From: Margaritifera margaritifera
Lineage: Eukaryota; Mollusca; Bivalvia; Unionida; Margaritiferidae
Length of the DNA: 64,000 nucleotides
Reading direction: 5' to 3'
NCBI GenBank assembly: GCA_029931535.1
Contig: JAQPZY010001418.1
Span: 499,001-563,000 of the forward strand
A model generated the notes under the pieces. The model was not told where the DNA came from. It saw only the letters and a list, made by a program, of their open reading frames with translations, and ran no database searches. Below, piece after piece: positions 22,546 to 34,749 of this stretch (positions within the stretch are counted from its first letter, which is position 1; each line of letters starts with the position of its first letter). The position numbers and the translations under genes were made by a program.

Positions 22546-24359
22546 TATCATTGGAAAGTTACAACAAAGAAACATTTGATATGAATGCTACGTTTTTCCT
22601 TTCGCAATTAGGAATGCCCAAAGGTTGGTTATAACGGTTCTTAAACTTCCCACTCTAACCTTGTTCGCATCAATTTCAAAAGTCATGCGACGAGAAAACA
22701 ATTATTTGTGCCTCTCATAGTAATCAATATGTAACTTGGTGAAAACTTATTCTTTATCAAAGGAACTAAGAGATATCAAAATCAAAGGCATCCAAAAGAA
22801 TACGACTTGAAGGAAATCAATCCTTAGTTTATATTATCACTGTATGAAATGTTCACATAAATCATTTAAATGCTTATTTAATGACACTTGATGGAACGGA
22901 AAACACATTTTAGTTCTGGAAAAAGCACAAGTTCCCCTTTGCAAACTCATTATCTGCCAAGTTCAGAATATCCATAGTTTTCATTTGTGTCTTTTGGGTG
23001 AAGAATTAGAAGATCATATGTATTGCAAAACGAGAAGCTGACAGCTTGGTTAAAAGATTTGCCGAGATTTTGTGCTATTATTCAGTCTAGACTGAAAGCG
23101 AAGCATTACCTTTCTCGTGAAAATTTTCTTCGACTTGTAACTTTGCTTTGAGATATTATTTTCCTAATTGCGTTTCATATTGACTTTACTATGCTATTTG
23201 TAAAGGAGAAATACATCAAAATGGATATATTACAGGGAAGAGGAGAATTTAAATATAAAAAGATTGAAAATGGTTATTAAAATAAAAATTTAAAGCAAAG
23301 AGACTTATAGACTCAATCATAACCACTGTACAAGGTATTTAAAAAATCTACTGCGTATATTTATGACAATAGTCTTTTATCTACATTTTATGGAACAGAA
23401 TCTATATGAAAGACATCTATTTTGCACTTGAAAAAAAAAATGAAAGGAAATTTGCTAATCTTAAATTATGCAAAAATGGAAAACATTTTGAATATTCAGA
23501 TGTTATTAGTAGTTGTTTGTAATCGCTAAACTGAAATCCAAAATGGCCCAGCTATGGAAGTTACCTCACATGCACGATTAGCTGCCGCATTTGACTGGAT
23601 GTTACTCGTTACTCAGTGGGGTCATTCGTTCCATTTAAATACATATTTTCTGAAATTACAAATTTAGGAATATTTGTAAAATAATAAATATCGTCGTAAA
23701 TTTGTAGCAAAACTGTCGATAAATATCCAACAACTGATACTTATCGAATTATTCATCAGAAATGAAAACAGGTATTTTATTTTTTTATATGATTGGATAC
23801 AAATATTTGTTTTATTTTGTGTCTGTTTTACTACTGGTCCACTTAATATAAATTTGGTAGCAGCTATTAAGATTTATCTAAATAAAACTAAATACCGTTA
23901 AATGTAATTTTCATAATATTACACTTTTATAAAAAAAAAAATCTTTTAAAAACATGTAAACAAATGAACAGACAGAGAAATAGGCACACATGCTTATTGT
24001 GTGGCTTAAACAAATTAGAAGTAACAGGTAACTGGTCGTCAAATTTATCTTTTCACATGATTATATTTCAATTACCATTGGTATGCTTCTGTCTGGTTTG
24101 CGATTTGATTGATATGATTTAAACTTCTGCCGTCTCACCTTATCAGTTCATCCAGAATGAAATATGCATGACCATTGTAGTCTGGCGTTCTTATTCTTAA
24201 TGCCATAATGTGCTACAGCGATGGCTGCTTGGTTTTTATCTATGATAAATTATTTCCTACATTTCTTTGAAATAAACTGGCACGATCGAAACAAACGTGC
24301 AGAACTTTCAACATATGAGTAAATATAGATTTGAAAATAAAATAGTTTTACACTCCAAC

Positions 24360-24545
24360 TATGACCCAAGCTGTAAGCCACTCCGACCATGACACATGAT
24401 AGACCCTCAGAAGACACTCCGATCAGGACCAAGGAAGACCGCAGAAGCCACGAACAGATATGACCCAAGCTAGATCCATATAAGCCTCTCCGACCATGAC
24501 CCACTCTAGACCCGCAGAAGACACTCCGACCATAACCAAAGCTAG
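24360..24545. repeat. Degenerate short tandem repeat
   Basis: The motifs CACTCCGACCATGAC and GACCCAAGCTAG recur irregularly, with GACCCGCAGAAGACACTCCG variants. It looks like an old minisatellite into which the family-2 SINE inserted. Confidence 0.6.
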
Positions 24546-24735
24546 TTTGGTTTGGTTTGGTGCTTTATGGCACAGCAACACAAGTAGGTTATTTAGTGCC
24601 GAGGCAATGGGAGTAAAGTGCCTTGCTCAAGGACAAACCACTGTAGCCGACCTAGGCTGGTCCAATGGTAGGATTCGATCCCGCACCCTTTCGGTCGTGA
24701 GTCCGGCACGCTAACCACTGAGCAACCGCGGCTCC
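24546..24735 (-). repeat. tRNA-derived SINE, family 2, with target-site duplication
   Basis: On the minus strand it starts GGGAGCCGCGGTTGCTCAGT (A-box) and has a good B-box (GGGATCGAATCC). It continues with the central block (CAAGGCACTTTACTCCCATT) and ends GCCATAAAGCACCAAACCAA. It is flanked by CATAACCAAAGCTAG (24531-24545) and CATAACCCAAGCTAG (24736-24750), a 15-bp duplication with one mismatch. The surrounding repeat contains similar strings, so part of this could be coincidental. The sister copy is at 48388-48580. Confidence 0.9.
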
Positions 24736-25149
24736 CATAACCCAAGCTAGACACAAAGAAGCGATGAGCAGATATGTAGTGGGGATAATCTTTAGAAACA
24801 AACAAAAAACAAAGAACAAAAAACAAAAACAAAAACGACCGGACATCTTATTAGACCTTGCTCTATGCTTTCATATACTAAATGTCGTGCAGAAAAGATT
24901 CAAACTTGATTATTAAAAATACAATAGATGAATTTTGGTCCTTTCCAATGGTAACTTGATGAGAAGTTAAAAAATAATCGCCTTCTCACTTGAAGGCACT
25001 ACAGGTTCAACTGTAAAACCGGGTTTCAATGTATTCCGCCAAAATATACCAAAGTGGCCTAGCGGACAGACATACAGCGGAATAGACCGACAGTATATTA
25101 CGATACCATCGCGTCTTTCTTGGCGATGCAAATTTATAATGACTGACTA

Positions 25150-25450
25150 TATTACTGATATTATAAATATCAAGTAATATATGTCAAGAGAGTCAGGAAA
25201 AGGGCATGAAGTACACAACCATCTTTGCAATAAGATCATTTTTCAGACATCATATTCATATCATAATGATTTTATCACACTACACCGTTGGGAGGAAGAT
25301 AGTATCATATGTATTGTGCGGTCGAATCGTTTAAAGTTAGAACATATGTTTGCAGTACTTGACACTAGCACATTCCAACCTGCTGAGTGTAGTTAACATT
25401 GTGCTAAAGTGTTTCTAATACATTTCGATTTTCATCTTCTTTTATGTACG
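25150..25450. other. Unusually conserved block, copy A
   Basis: Bases 25181-25396 differ from the counterpart at 35503-35718 at only about 10 of 216 positions, while the outer flanks of the duplication are far more diverged. An open frame of 71 codons (start MSRESGKGHEVHNH) exists in both copies. About seven of the ten differences change an amino acid and three do not, which is what unconstrained sequence would give. A protein role is therefore not supported. A conserved regulatory element, recent gene conversion or a shared inserted element are alternatives. Confidence 0.6.
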
Positions 25451-26582
25451 ACATGTTTTTCTCTAAAACAGACAGGAATAGATCCGAAATTAATCTCGCT
25501 TTCAAAAGGCTGAACCCAAAATCTGCTTCATATGTTGCATTTTTTTCTAAGATGAGACAATCCTTTTCTACAACAGTACGATTTTTTTTTCAAGAATATT
25601 TACTAAAAGTTATTAGATAGGCTTGGTTTCTTATCAACTTTACCTACTCATTATTTTCTTTACTCTTTAAACTGAAAACTTCATCTTCTCGCTTGTCATT
25701 TTTTATATTTTTAAAAATGTTGTCCTGTCTTTGTAATTTCCATTAAATGGTATTCTCTATTTCATATAAATTTTCAAAGCAACTGAGAAGATTCTCCGGT
25801 TTCTTTCTCTTTTTCGTGGCTTTTAATTGGCTGCGCATAAAATCTGATATATGTATCTCATAAACCCAGGAAAATTCTTTTACACTTTTTCCTCTGTGAA
25901 AATATTACAATTGCTCTCAAATTCTTCTAAATTTGCCTCCCCAAAAATTCCCCGACATCACTTTTTTTTTTTTTTTGTTTCCGCTTGTCGATCACTTTGT
26001 TGTTTACGAAGAATATAGACGCCATATTTTCTTTTAATGAACCGTACAAAAAAGAATCGGAATGATTTCACCGTACCTTATCAGCAAAAGTGTTGATTAT
26101 CTTATAATTATATGCAGGTGCACGTCTCTTAAGTTTGAAGCAGTACATTAGGCTGATTTTGTATCAATTATATTTCCATTTACAAATTTACTGCGCTTTA
26201 AAATTTACCTCAGGAATGGGGACGCTTTACTGGCATCAGTACTCTGTGTAATACTTTTTCCAGGCCATTTCATTCAAGCATTTGTTTGATGTTTAAAATT
26301 ATCATTTCCGGCTGTATAATAACATGCACAAGATGTTACCTAGTGCTCTCATTTTATTTCCATGGCGATTTAGAATTCAATCCTTTCCAATGTTTATTTT
26401 TATCACACATATTTTCTTCATTTAAATAGGGTTAGTTGCTCTGCAAATCATTTGTTATATCTTAGAGGCCCTTCTCATACATTTCTTGTGTTAAAAAATG
26501 ATGTCTGATTGAAGAAGATCAAGCATTACCCATTCAGACACCATCATTTTTAGTGAGTTTGAGCTTCAGTTTGATATTTTCT

Positions 26583-26937
26583 TTTATTACATACACATTT
26601 AATCTTGCATGGTGGATCTGACGTTTGATACAGATCGTTAATTCGTATTTCCGTGTCACACACCCAGACCGGAACTTCATTGGTGTCTTCTCTGACATCC
26701 GCGCATCGATATTTTTAGACGCAGCGAATCGAACTTTTACAAATCCCAATTCGTTTTGAATTTCATTCATACTGTAAAGCTATAAATATTTTTAAAAGCG
26801 TAAAAGAGGGGGTATGTAATAAAACTTGAACTTGAATAATATGGCTTATGAATACGTCTCGACGTATCCCTACGCCATACCAAACTCGTTCTTTCCGCCG
26901 ACTCAGAACAAATCACGTGTGTAATTTTGTATATATA
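26583..26937 (-). mobile_element. Dispersed element E, copy 1
   Basis: About 350 bp, alignable with 27169-27580 and 61520-61862. Copy B of the duplication lacks it, reading straight from TTTGATCATTTATTT to TCATTGATATG (37562-37601), so this is an insertion. Read on the minus strand it begins near a TTTACAG that resembles a splice acceptor and stays open through a segment with Cys and Asp/Glu (YRCADVREDT, VWVCDTEIR) up to GTGTATGTAAT. The right-hand hairpin arm (CGTTCTTTCCGCCGACTCAG) is present; the left arm is worn. The element type is unknown to me. Confidence 0.65.
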
Positions 26938-27143
26938 ATCTCGGGGCGTCATTGATATGCGCATTAAATGAATATCAAAGGAAAACAATAATTGTAAAAT
27001 GTCTATGTTATGCATACCTTGTGCGTCAGCAGATATTTCCTTCAGGCATCAGATGTCATATTTGTATCAAAATTACCATTAGCCTGAGGTATTTAAGGTT
27101 TAGTTTCTACAGAAGATTAGAAAGAAATAATCAAAAAGTATAT

Positions 27144-27605
27144 TATAGTGCTATATAGTGCTGTATTTGTTACATACCCATTTAATCTTACATTGTTGAT
27201 CTGGCGTTCGACACAGATCTTTAGTCCGTATTTCTGTATCACACATCCAGATTGGAACGTCTTTGGTGTCTTCTCTGACGTCCGCGCATCGATATTTTCA
27301 AACACAGTGAATCAAATCGAACTTGTTTAAATCCCAATTCGTTTTGAATTTTATTTATCCTGTAAACCTATAAATATTTTGAAATCGTAAAAGAGGGAGT
27401 AAGTAATAAATACAAAACCGCATTCGTGTTTCTTTCTGAGTCGGGGGAAAGAACTCGTTTGATATGGTTTATCAATTAGTCTCAGCCTGACGCCCTCGAT
27501 GTATCGATACGCTATATCAAACTCGTTCTTTCTGCCGACTCAGAACAAAATACGTAGTTTTGTGTATACATTTTACGTGCTATAGTGCTATATAGTGTTA
27601 TATTT
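27144..27605 (-). mobile_element. Dispersed element E, copy 2, with 25-bp flanking direct repeats
   Basis: The body (27169-27580) matches copy 1. It is bounded by TATAGTGCTATATAGTGCTG-type repeats at 27144-27168 and 27581-27605 (25 bp, two mismatches), which look like a long target-site duplication. Copy B has a single related stretch (GATAGTGCTATAGCCCAG, near 38003) and no element. A large hairpin lies inside: arms about 36 bp starting TTCTGAGTCGGGGGAAAGAA near 27435 and ending TTCTTTCTGCCGACTCAGAA near 27545. The minus strand keeps the acidic Cys-bearing frame (YRCADVREDT, IWMCDTEIR, CRTPDQQC). Confidence 0.7.
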
Positions 27606-28689
27606 TAAGTCCAAGAATGATAATATTTTGAAAATCTCAAGACGCTGAATTAATTCTGACAATATGGGCAGTGTTCTTAAAGGACGGTTGGTAGATCTAG
27701 TTTGTAAACGACCTACATGAACCTTTCCGACATGTCAGTCGAGCTTAACTAACAGTTTCTTGTCTAATTACTAAGAACCAATAGAAGTACTATCATTTGA
27801 TCCCTGGTGTGAGTAGTTATGCAATGCTGCATAATGTCGGACAACATATGGGAAGATTTCCCTCAAACACATCTAGAATACAGGGAATATATATAGTCCA
27901 TTAGGTCCAGAAGTGGACCTGGCTTTTTCAACTTTTCACAAATCTATTGTTTCTATGCAAAGATGAATACTGACATTACAACTCCAATTAATTATGCATA
28001 ACTTAACAAGAAATTCCAGATTTTGTTAGGCTTTCTTTAAAAAGATCATATATATTTCAATTCGTTTTTATAAATCCAAACTGAGTCGAGTGAGTATAGT
28101 CAGTTCAATATCCTCATTTGACCGAAACACCATTAGACACGTGCTGTTTTTGTAAACATTATCTGGTGACATACTTATTGGTCACATGCTGCATGTGCAA
28201 GGACACTACTCGGGTGAAAAGAGGTCAGATCGAGGGATAACTTTATTTAAGATAAGCTCATTTGTATATGAAATGTATATACAAACCACCTTTATAAAGT
28301 TCTTAAAATCCATTTAAACCGTTTAAAATAGGAGCATAATGTGGAGGGGTAAATGATGAACCAAATGTGTTTAGTTACGGACGGCTTTAGAAAGAGAAAA
28401 AAATATGTGCGTCATAAACAAAGATGATGCGATAATATAACACCAACAAAACACATCTGTTCCTCGGAACCCGATGTCTCACCTGCCTCCCTGTATTAAT
28501 GTATCCCTCCCCTTCTGTATCTGACTTGCAAAAACTTTAATGCAAAACTTTAATATTGTTGATGACAGCGATGAAGACGACGACGCCGTAGCTGCCAGAA
28601 AAAGTCATACCCACCTCTCGCTATTCTTACGCAGATGACACAAAAATATTGACCCCTTTTAAATGACCAAATAAAGAAGCGGTTTTGCA

Positions 28690-30020
28690 AATAGAATGGA
28701 TTTTAATGCAATTTGTATATAAGTATCTTGTATATAAGTATCTTGCGTTGTACATCTTTGCGGATAATGATGACATTTATTTATTTTGCACAAGAAAAGA
28801 AAAAAAAAGGAAATGTATTTCACTTAAGTATCCAAAAAATAGAAAGCATTTTGAAATTTCAGATGTTATTGATAGTTGTTTGTAATCACTCCATTGGAGA
28901 TCAAAATTGTCTAACTGTGGGATTTAAGAGATCCCGCGTAAAATCATAATATTCAGATTTACTTGCTGTACAAAAAACAAAAATATCCCAAACTGGACCA
29001 GTAAAGTGCATTCACTGTATCAGTGCACAGGCAATAAATTGTACACAGTGCGACAGTTGCTGACCTTGAAGGTGTTGGAATTAAGAGTGCACCGAATGGC
29101 CTCGGATTCAGAGCATTTGCTGATGTTTAAGGTAAGTCCCCAATTGTTTTATCCACCGTGGCCTAATAGATCTGATCTACCTCCACCCGCACGACCATCC
29201 CTCCCATAAAAACTGTGTATGATGGTCATGAACTCACTGCACTTAATTAGCAACAGTAGTAAATATACAGCAGTATAGATAATGTCAGAGCTACGTCAAA
29301 TGCTTCCAGAGTCATGCTGAGATCAACAAGTACCCAGATGTCAGTATTAAGTGCCAGTGACATCAATGACGTATTTGATTGATAGTTAACTAATGATCTG
29401 CAATTAAAATACAAAGATTCTTTATTCAGTTGATCACATTTGCATGCATATTGTCTAAAATAACAAGGCAAATTTAGAGACGGAATAATTTTCAAATAAT
29501 AACCATTTTGCAATATTTACAAAATTGTCGACGGCAATATTCAACAATGGCAACTGACATTTAATGAAGTATGCATACGAAATGAAAAAATAATTTCCTT
29601 TCTTAATATGATTGGATACAATGATCTGGCGTAAGATGGTGGTTGCTTTTTCTGTGTTTATTTTACAACTGGTTCACTGAACACGATTTTGTAGTAAATT
29701 ATTAAAATTTATCGAATTTGATGATTACAAAATAAAATTAAATACCGTTAAATATCTTCTCTATGCAGTTAAAGAAAATTCTTAACAAATCACGACACTT
29801 TCATAAAAATCGATCTTATAGAATCAAAACATGTAAACAAACAAACAGACAGAGAAACAGACACACAGCCTTACTCTGTGACTTAAAAGTTATAAAACTG
29901 GGAGTCGAGAAGTAACAGATAATTGGTCATGAAACATATATTTTCACATACTCAACTGCTTATATTTCAAAAAGCATTAGTATACTTTTCTCTGGTGTAT
30001 AGACTACGGCGTGTTAAAAT
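28690..30020. repeat. Segmental duplication, partial copy C
   Basis: It matches 23400-24130 of copy A. Shared anchors are CAGATGTTATTGATAGTTGT (28860) with CAGATGTTATTAGTAGTTGT (23500), TATGATTGGATACAA (29608 / 23788), AATACCGTTAAAT (29740 / 23891), ACATGTAAACAAA then CAGACAGAGAAA (29828 / 23952), and AGAAGTAACAG then TAA/GTAACTGGTC (29908). About 450 bases near 28930-29390 have no match in copy A. An 18-bp tandem duplication (GTATATAAGTATCTT, about 28717-28745) sits at its start. Confidence 0.7.
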
Positions 30021-30924
30021 AATATTTGGTATCCAACATGCTCGTTGTATGTTACTATCTACTAAATATATAGTAATGGCAACGATTACGTTCAAAGTAA
30101 CATAGCAGCTTGCAAAATTCGTTGAAGAAAGTTTTTAACATATCAAATTTTAGATATGATCATTGTGAACATCTATTGTAACATCTTAACTATATTGGTA
30201 CTTGGAAGAATTAAAAATTAATATTTTGAATGGAACGAATAATTATCATAACATTGTTTTGCCTAGAAGCCAAATAGAAGAATGAAATGGTGCATCATAA
30301 ATCGATCTGTTGCGTCAGATCCTTACTAATGGTACGAAAAATCCATTGTCCATCATAATTTACTAGCAATTAAAATCTTAATCATGGCAGAACTCAATTT
30401 AAATAAACACCTGCACATTTTTCAACCACTGTAAGTTATGAATTCAAAGATCCCCGAAAATACTTTAATATGGTATTATAATATGAAATTATGATTACGT
30501 CTTTTCTATGAGAATGTGTAAAGTTTGTGTGATTTGCTCTGCTTAGGAACACGTAAAATATTTTTCCAGGGCCTTTTGGGTTCTTTTTAACTAATAATGT
30601 TATTCTGATGAAAACACGTTTGTTCATATTTCATTACAAAGTCCACTCTCAAAACATTGCATGATAGGGTACAAAGCAAAGAGTTCAAAGTGTATATAGA
30701 TGAGGTATTGCATGATGGTGGACAAAGCAAATTCGAGTTAACGCTATCTCATGATTCAAAGTTTCTATTGATCAGGATATATATGTTTAATCTGATTACA
30801 ATAATTATGAGAGATTACAAAATTGTCTTCATACTTGTCAGTGAATCAGACAATACATTACGTCATCAATGCAGTTGTGACAACTGTAATGTAACTTAAC
30901 CTGATGTGGTCAGAACATAATGCA
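30021..30924. other. Stretch without recognised features
   Basis: AT-rich. TGCATGATNGTGNACAAAGC occurs twice (near 30658 and 30709). No gene seen. Confidence 0.4.
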
Positions 30925-30927
30925 ACA

Positions 30928-31022
30928 CCCATGTCTTACAACAAACTAAATGCAAGTAACTGCTGGTGAATCAACCCATGTCTTACAACAAACTAAATGC
31001 AAGTAACTGCTGGTGAATCAAC
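30928..31022. repeat. Exact 47-bp tandem duplication
   Basis: Two adjacent copies of a 47-bp unit starting ACCCATGTCTTACAACAAAC. They are identical by eye, so the duplication is very young. The tandem junction shares CAACCCATG / CAACATGGG. Confidence 0.95.
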
Positions 31023-31805
31023 ATGGGTACTTCTGATTGTAAGGCAGTGAAATGGTATCAGTGCTTTTTGGTTGAGACTTGTTAGTATATCTGACTAACG
31101 CCTCAATAAGTATATATCCGTTTATTATTTGACAAAAGCTGAAAATGCTTGTAGGAATGGGTGATTTATAATAAAAAGCATCTAATGTCAATGACTCAAA
31201 TAATTGTGTAGACACATCCAAGAATGTTACAAACATTTATGACGGATAGCCTTTGCAAGAGTGTTTTTACCAAATATCTGACTTACTGGAATATAGAATA
31301 AATAATGAAGTTGGCTCGACAGATAAAGGAGGTAACAAATTCAGAAAGGAATATTTTCAAACAGAACATTACTGACTAGAAAATAGTTTGGATGGGGTTT
31401 CATAGAGCATCTTTTTCCAAATTTAGTTATGGTATCACCCCGATGAGAAGTTAGCCTGAGTTGTGTAATTTTGGTTAACATTGTGTTGAAGAGAAACGTC
31501 CAACATTTTTTTTTTTTGTCCACTATATTTTTAATTTAGAGATGAATTATTCTCATTACCGTCTGAAATGTTCACAACATGGTCAGTTTATTGTTGTTTT
31601 TACCAGCTCATTTACAAAATAAATTTTGCACCAAAGCCTGCCTTTTAATTCTCATCTAAAGAGCTATTTTACAGGTGAAATGTGGTTAAATTTTATGTTA
31701 TACGTAACATTGTTTTAATCCAGCTGCTTCGTTGAATGTATTATACATAAGGCCCAAATTCATACGATGTCTTAATTATTCCTTAAGTTTCGTAAATATT
31801 ATTCA
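31023..31805. other. Stretch without recognised features
   Basis: No repeat or coding signal was identified. Confidence 0.4.
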
Positions 31806-31943
31806 GGTGTTTGTTTGTTTGTTTGTTTGTTTGTTTGTTTGTTTGTTTGTTTGTTTGTTGTTTTGATTTTGTTTTTTTTTTTTTTTTTTTTGGGGGGGGG
31901 GGGAGTTACCTCTGTATCGAAGTGCACATGTACATGTATATAT

Positions 31944-32021
<78 letters not shown>
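31806..32021. repeat. (GTTT)n, T-run/G-run and (TA)n cluster
   Basis: About 12 GTTT repeats (31808-31859) are followed by about 22 T joined to 13 G (about 31870-31904). After a short spacer comes a (TA)n tract (about 31943-32021). The T/G block has all pyrimidine-type A/C on the other strand. Confidence 0.95.
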
Positions 32022-32024
<3 letters not shown>

Positions 32025-32560
32025 ATGTCAAGTATCACGTGTGAAAGTCACTGTCAGAGGATTTGCATAACTGTTGTGCCGGTCATACATCCTGCTGTAT
32101 ATATTCATATATACCTCAACCACAAAAATATAAGCAATGTAAATGTTTACGTTCAGTGACATATATAGACTTATCCCTAGACACGTGTTTTCATTCCAGA
32201 ATGACAGCAAGCATCAGAAAAGTCCAGCATTAATTCTGGTGATACATGCGTCTCACAATACAAAGCCAACTTAAAAAAAAAAAAAAACAGGAAAGCAGAA
32301 ATTAGATGCAGTAGAACAAAAGACATGGTATGGTATATATAGTGACTTGGACACTTGTGTGCAACGGCAAAGATTCCCTTCAAATACTAGAATTTGTCGT
32401 ATTTTAATGTTTTTAACCTTAAGAGCAATTATTGTGGCACAAAAATATTTTGGGTACACGTGTCTTTTATTACCATGACACACTGTAGAATAATTATTCT
32501 TGTCTTTAAAAATAAATGCCAATAATTTATTAATAAACCATTATGAAGAAAGCATTTGTT
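32022..32560. other. Stretch without recognised features
   Basis: No gene or repeat other than a 17-base A run near 32272. Confidence 0.4.
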
Positions 32561-32561
32561 T

Positions 32562-32812
32562 ACGCAAAAAGATTGAATTAATACGAAATGAATACGCGAA
32601 AAGATTGAATTAATACGAAATGAATACGCAAAAAGATTGAATTAATACGAAATGAATACGCGAAAAGATTGAATTAATACGAAATGAATACGCAAAAAGA
32701 TTGAATTAATACGAAATGAATACGCGAAAAGATTGAATTAACACGAAATGAATACGCAAAAAGATTGAATTAATACGAAATGAATAAGCAAAAAGATTGA
32801 ATTAATACGAAA
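32562..32812. repeat. 32-bp minisatellite, 8 copies, alternating two unit types
   Basis: The unit is AAAAAGATTGAATTAATACG then AAATGAATACGC. Units with GCAAAAAG and GCGAAAAG alternate strictly for the first seven copies, so the actual repeating unit was a 64-bp dimer. Almost no other differences exist. Confidence 0.95.
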
Positions 32813-34749
32813 GAAAAAAATTCCCTCGCATTACTTATCAATTTGGATATAAATTTTCAAGACGGAATGTATGTTTATGCGGGTCAACGGAAGTATTTTT
32901 GTATGTAAACAAATGATGGGTGTTAAAAAGTTGAATGAATTTGTAAAAAGAATGGCAAAAAGGCAGACTTAATTGAAGGCAAGAACATTACAAACACAAG
33001 TGTTCGTAAAACCCTGATCCAGTGTATGATTGATTACCAGGTTCCCGACCGACTTCAAGTCTACATTACCGGACGCAAAAATATCCAGTCTCTGAATAAT
33101 TACAGAACCATCAACGATAAACAGAAATATGCAATCGGGTCCATTCTCTCCGATGTCTCCAACAAATAGACTTTACCAAACCTACCCTTTGTCTCCCACC
33201 ACCCACAACAGGATATGTACTTGCTACCCTCTACATCCTTGGTTGCGATATTAGGGTCACGGTTTCTGCCTCCTATAATGTCATCACAGAACACACAAAC
33301 CATTAATGGGGCGGTATACAGATAATACGTGCTTCTGAGAGAGTGACAGGTGTAAGATGAAGTTGTTTGCATTTGCAACATGCATAATGGAGAGAATTTT
33401 TCCATACATCTATGCTACTTTCGTGTACTGTGGCTGAAATTTCTTTACATATTGTACTTGTTGAAATTGGACATGATCTAAACACACAGCAGACAGAAAT
33501 GGCCGCTCCAAAGTACTCGAAAAATCAGCCTGAATTAGTCAAAAGTACACTATTTTCAGCAGTTATTAAAATAGCGAAACGAATTTTGCAAGAGTTGGCA
33601 ATACCAGCCTCTGAAAGTACAATGAATGAATTACAAAATAAATAAAAAGCAAAAAAAAAGTTTTCGGATTTTTTTTAAATATTATTATTTATTTACCTTT
33701 TAAGTCCAGGAAGTGAAAATGACCAAGCGGAGCTAGCAGTTTTTTTTAGAGGTGCACATCTAAAGTAAGACCAAGCTGTATACTTTATAACCCAAATTGC
33801 ACCCATCAATCACACACCAAAATAAAGGGAATTCAAAGTTCTTTTAACAATATCTAAGATATACAAGATCTTTTTTAAATAGCCAGGACAACCAGTGAGG
33901 AAAACCTCGGTAATCCTTTTACTTTAAAAATCTAACCCTATGCAAAATACGAAACTCGAGAGTGCCACCTAAACACTCCGTGGTTTCCATTATAACTAGT
34001 TCAATCTTTCACCGTGATATAAAGATAAGCATCAACCATAACACAATCCAGTCCAAGAAATGTGCAAGGGTGGTCGATTCTGACTCGGAGTGATAGGCTG
34101 AGAGCATCAATAAAACTACATGAACAAATTCCACTGAAGGATTTAGGAGACGTTTCAGTGTCATTGTTATTTGTTTGAAATCCGTCTTACGTACTGTATT
34201 TTCTCATCACCAATGATAAAATGAACTCTACGTCATAACTGAGTCGAGGAGTACCTCATCATTTTTGCCAGCTGCACGTTATTGCGGGATTAAAAACGGA
34301 CACTGTTTCTAGACTGTTCGCCTTTTGGTATCCTTGCGCTACAATTGCGCACGATGTGAATTGTGTGTGCAGTTTTAGCCGCTATTTGTTTTTTGAAAAG
34401 GTACGCATCCATGCAACGCCATTTTGAAGTTTATCATGAATTTGCTCAGGGTAAATCTAACTTTGTATGATATTTCTTCAGGGTACGGAATCTTTTATTC
34501 CTTGAAAAAATCATTTGTACTAACAATGCGCTATTTTGACTTCGGCCATATTTTTTGTTCAAGAATGTGACACAAATAATCCTTTATTATGCATTGGTGT
34601 AGGATAATAAAATTCCACTCTCTGAATCAGGATTTTGCGTCAGCATGCTGTCTGACGTAAAATTCTGACCATCAGGGGGAATTTTCTTATATATGATGGA
34701 TTCTGTTATTCCTTGTCGTTATCTTTGCTGATGTTGTTCACATAAATCA
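32813..34749. other. Mostly unassigned stretch
   Basis: I see no reliable gene. A minus-strand open frame (33405-33100) and a plus-strand one (33412-33645, ending with AVIKIAKRILQEL) are the least repetitive in the region, but I recognise neither. They lack start context or splice support. Confidence 0.4.

Larger units (their letters stand above)
22930..28400. repeat. Segmental duplication, copy A
   Basis: It aligns by eye and in order with 34750-42080. Anchors are GACAGCTTGGTT (23040 / 34898), the block at 25150-25450 / 35470-35765, TTTCATATAAATTTT (25761 / 36338), TTTGTTGTTTAC (25997 / 36582), CATTCAAGCATTTGTTTGAT (26272 / 36832), TTCCGGCTG (26306), TCATTGATATG (26948 / 37591), GTTCTTAAAGGACGG / GTTCTTGAAGGAAGG (27672 / 39627), GGTGTGAGTAGTTA (27807 / 39758) and GTGGAGGGGTAAATG (28341 / 42020). 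Copy A alone has the two dispersed elements at 26583-26937 and 27169-27580 and the SINE at 24546. Copy B has the minisatellites and its own SINE and MITE. Confidence 0.85.

Noticed and set aside
25181..25396. Small conserved protein gene present in two copies
   Set aside because: The frame is shared, but most substitutions between copies change the amino acid. Kept instead as a conserved block of unknown nature.
33100..33405. Minus-strand 101-codon frame (METSERMDP-like) as a gene
   Set aside because: I do not recognise it, and no splice, promoter or paralogue evidence supports it.
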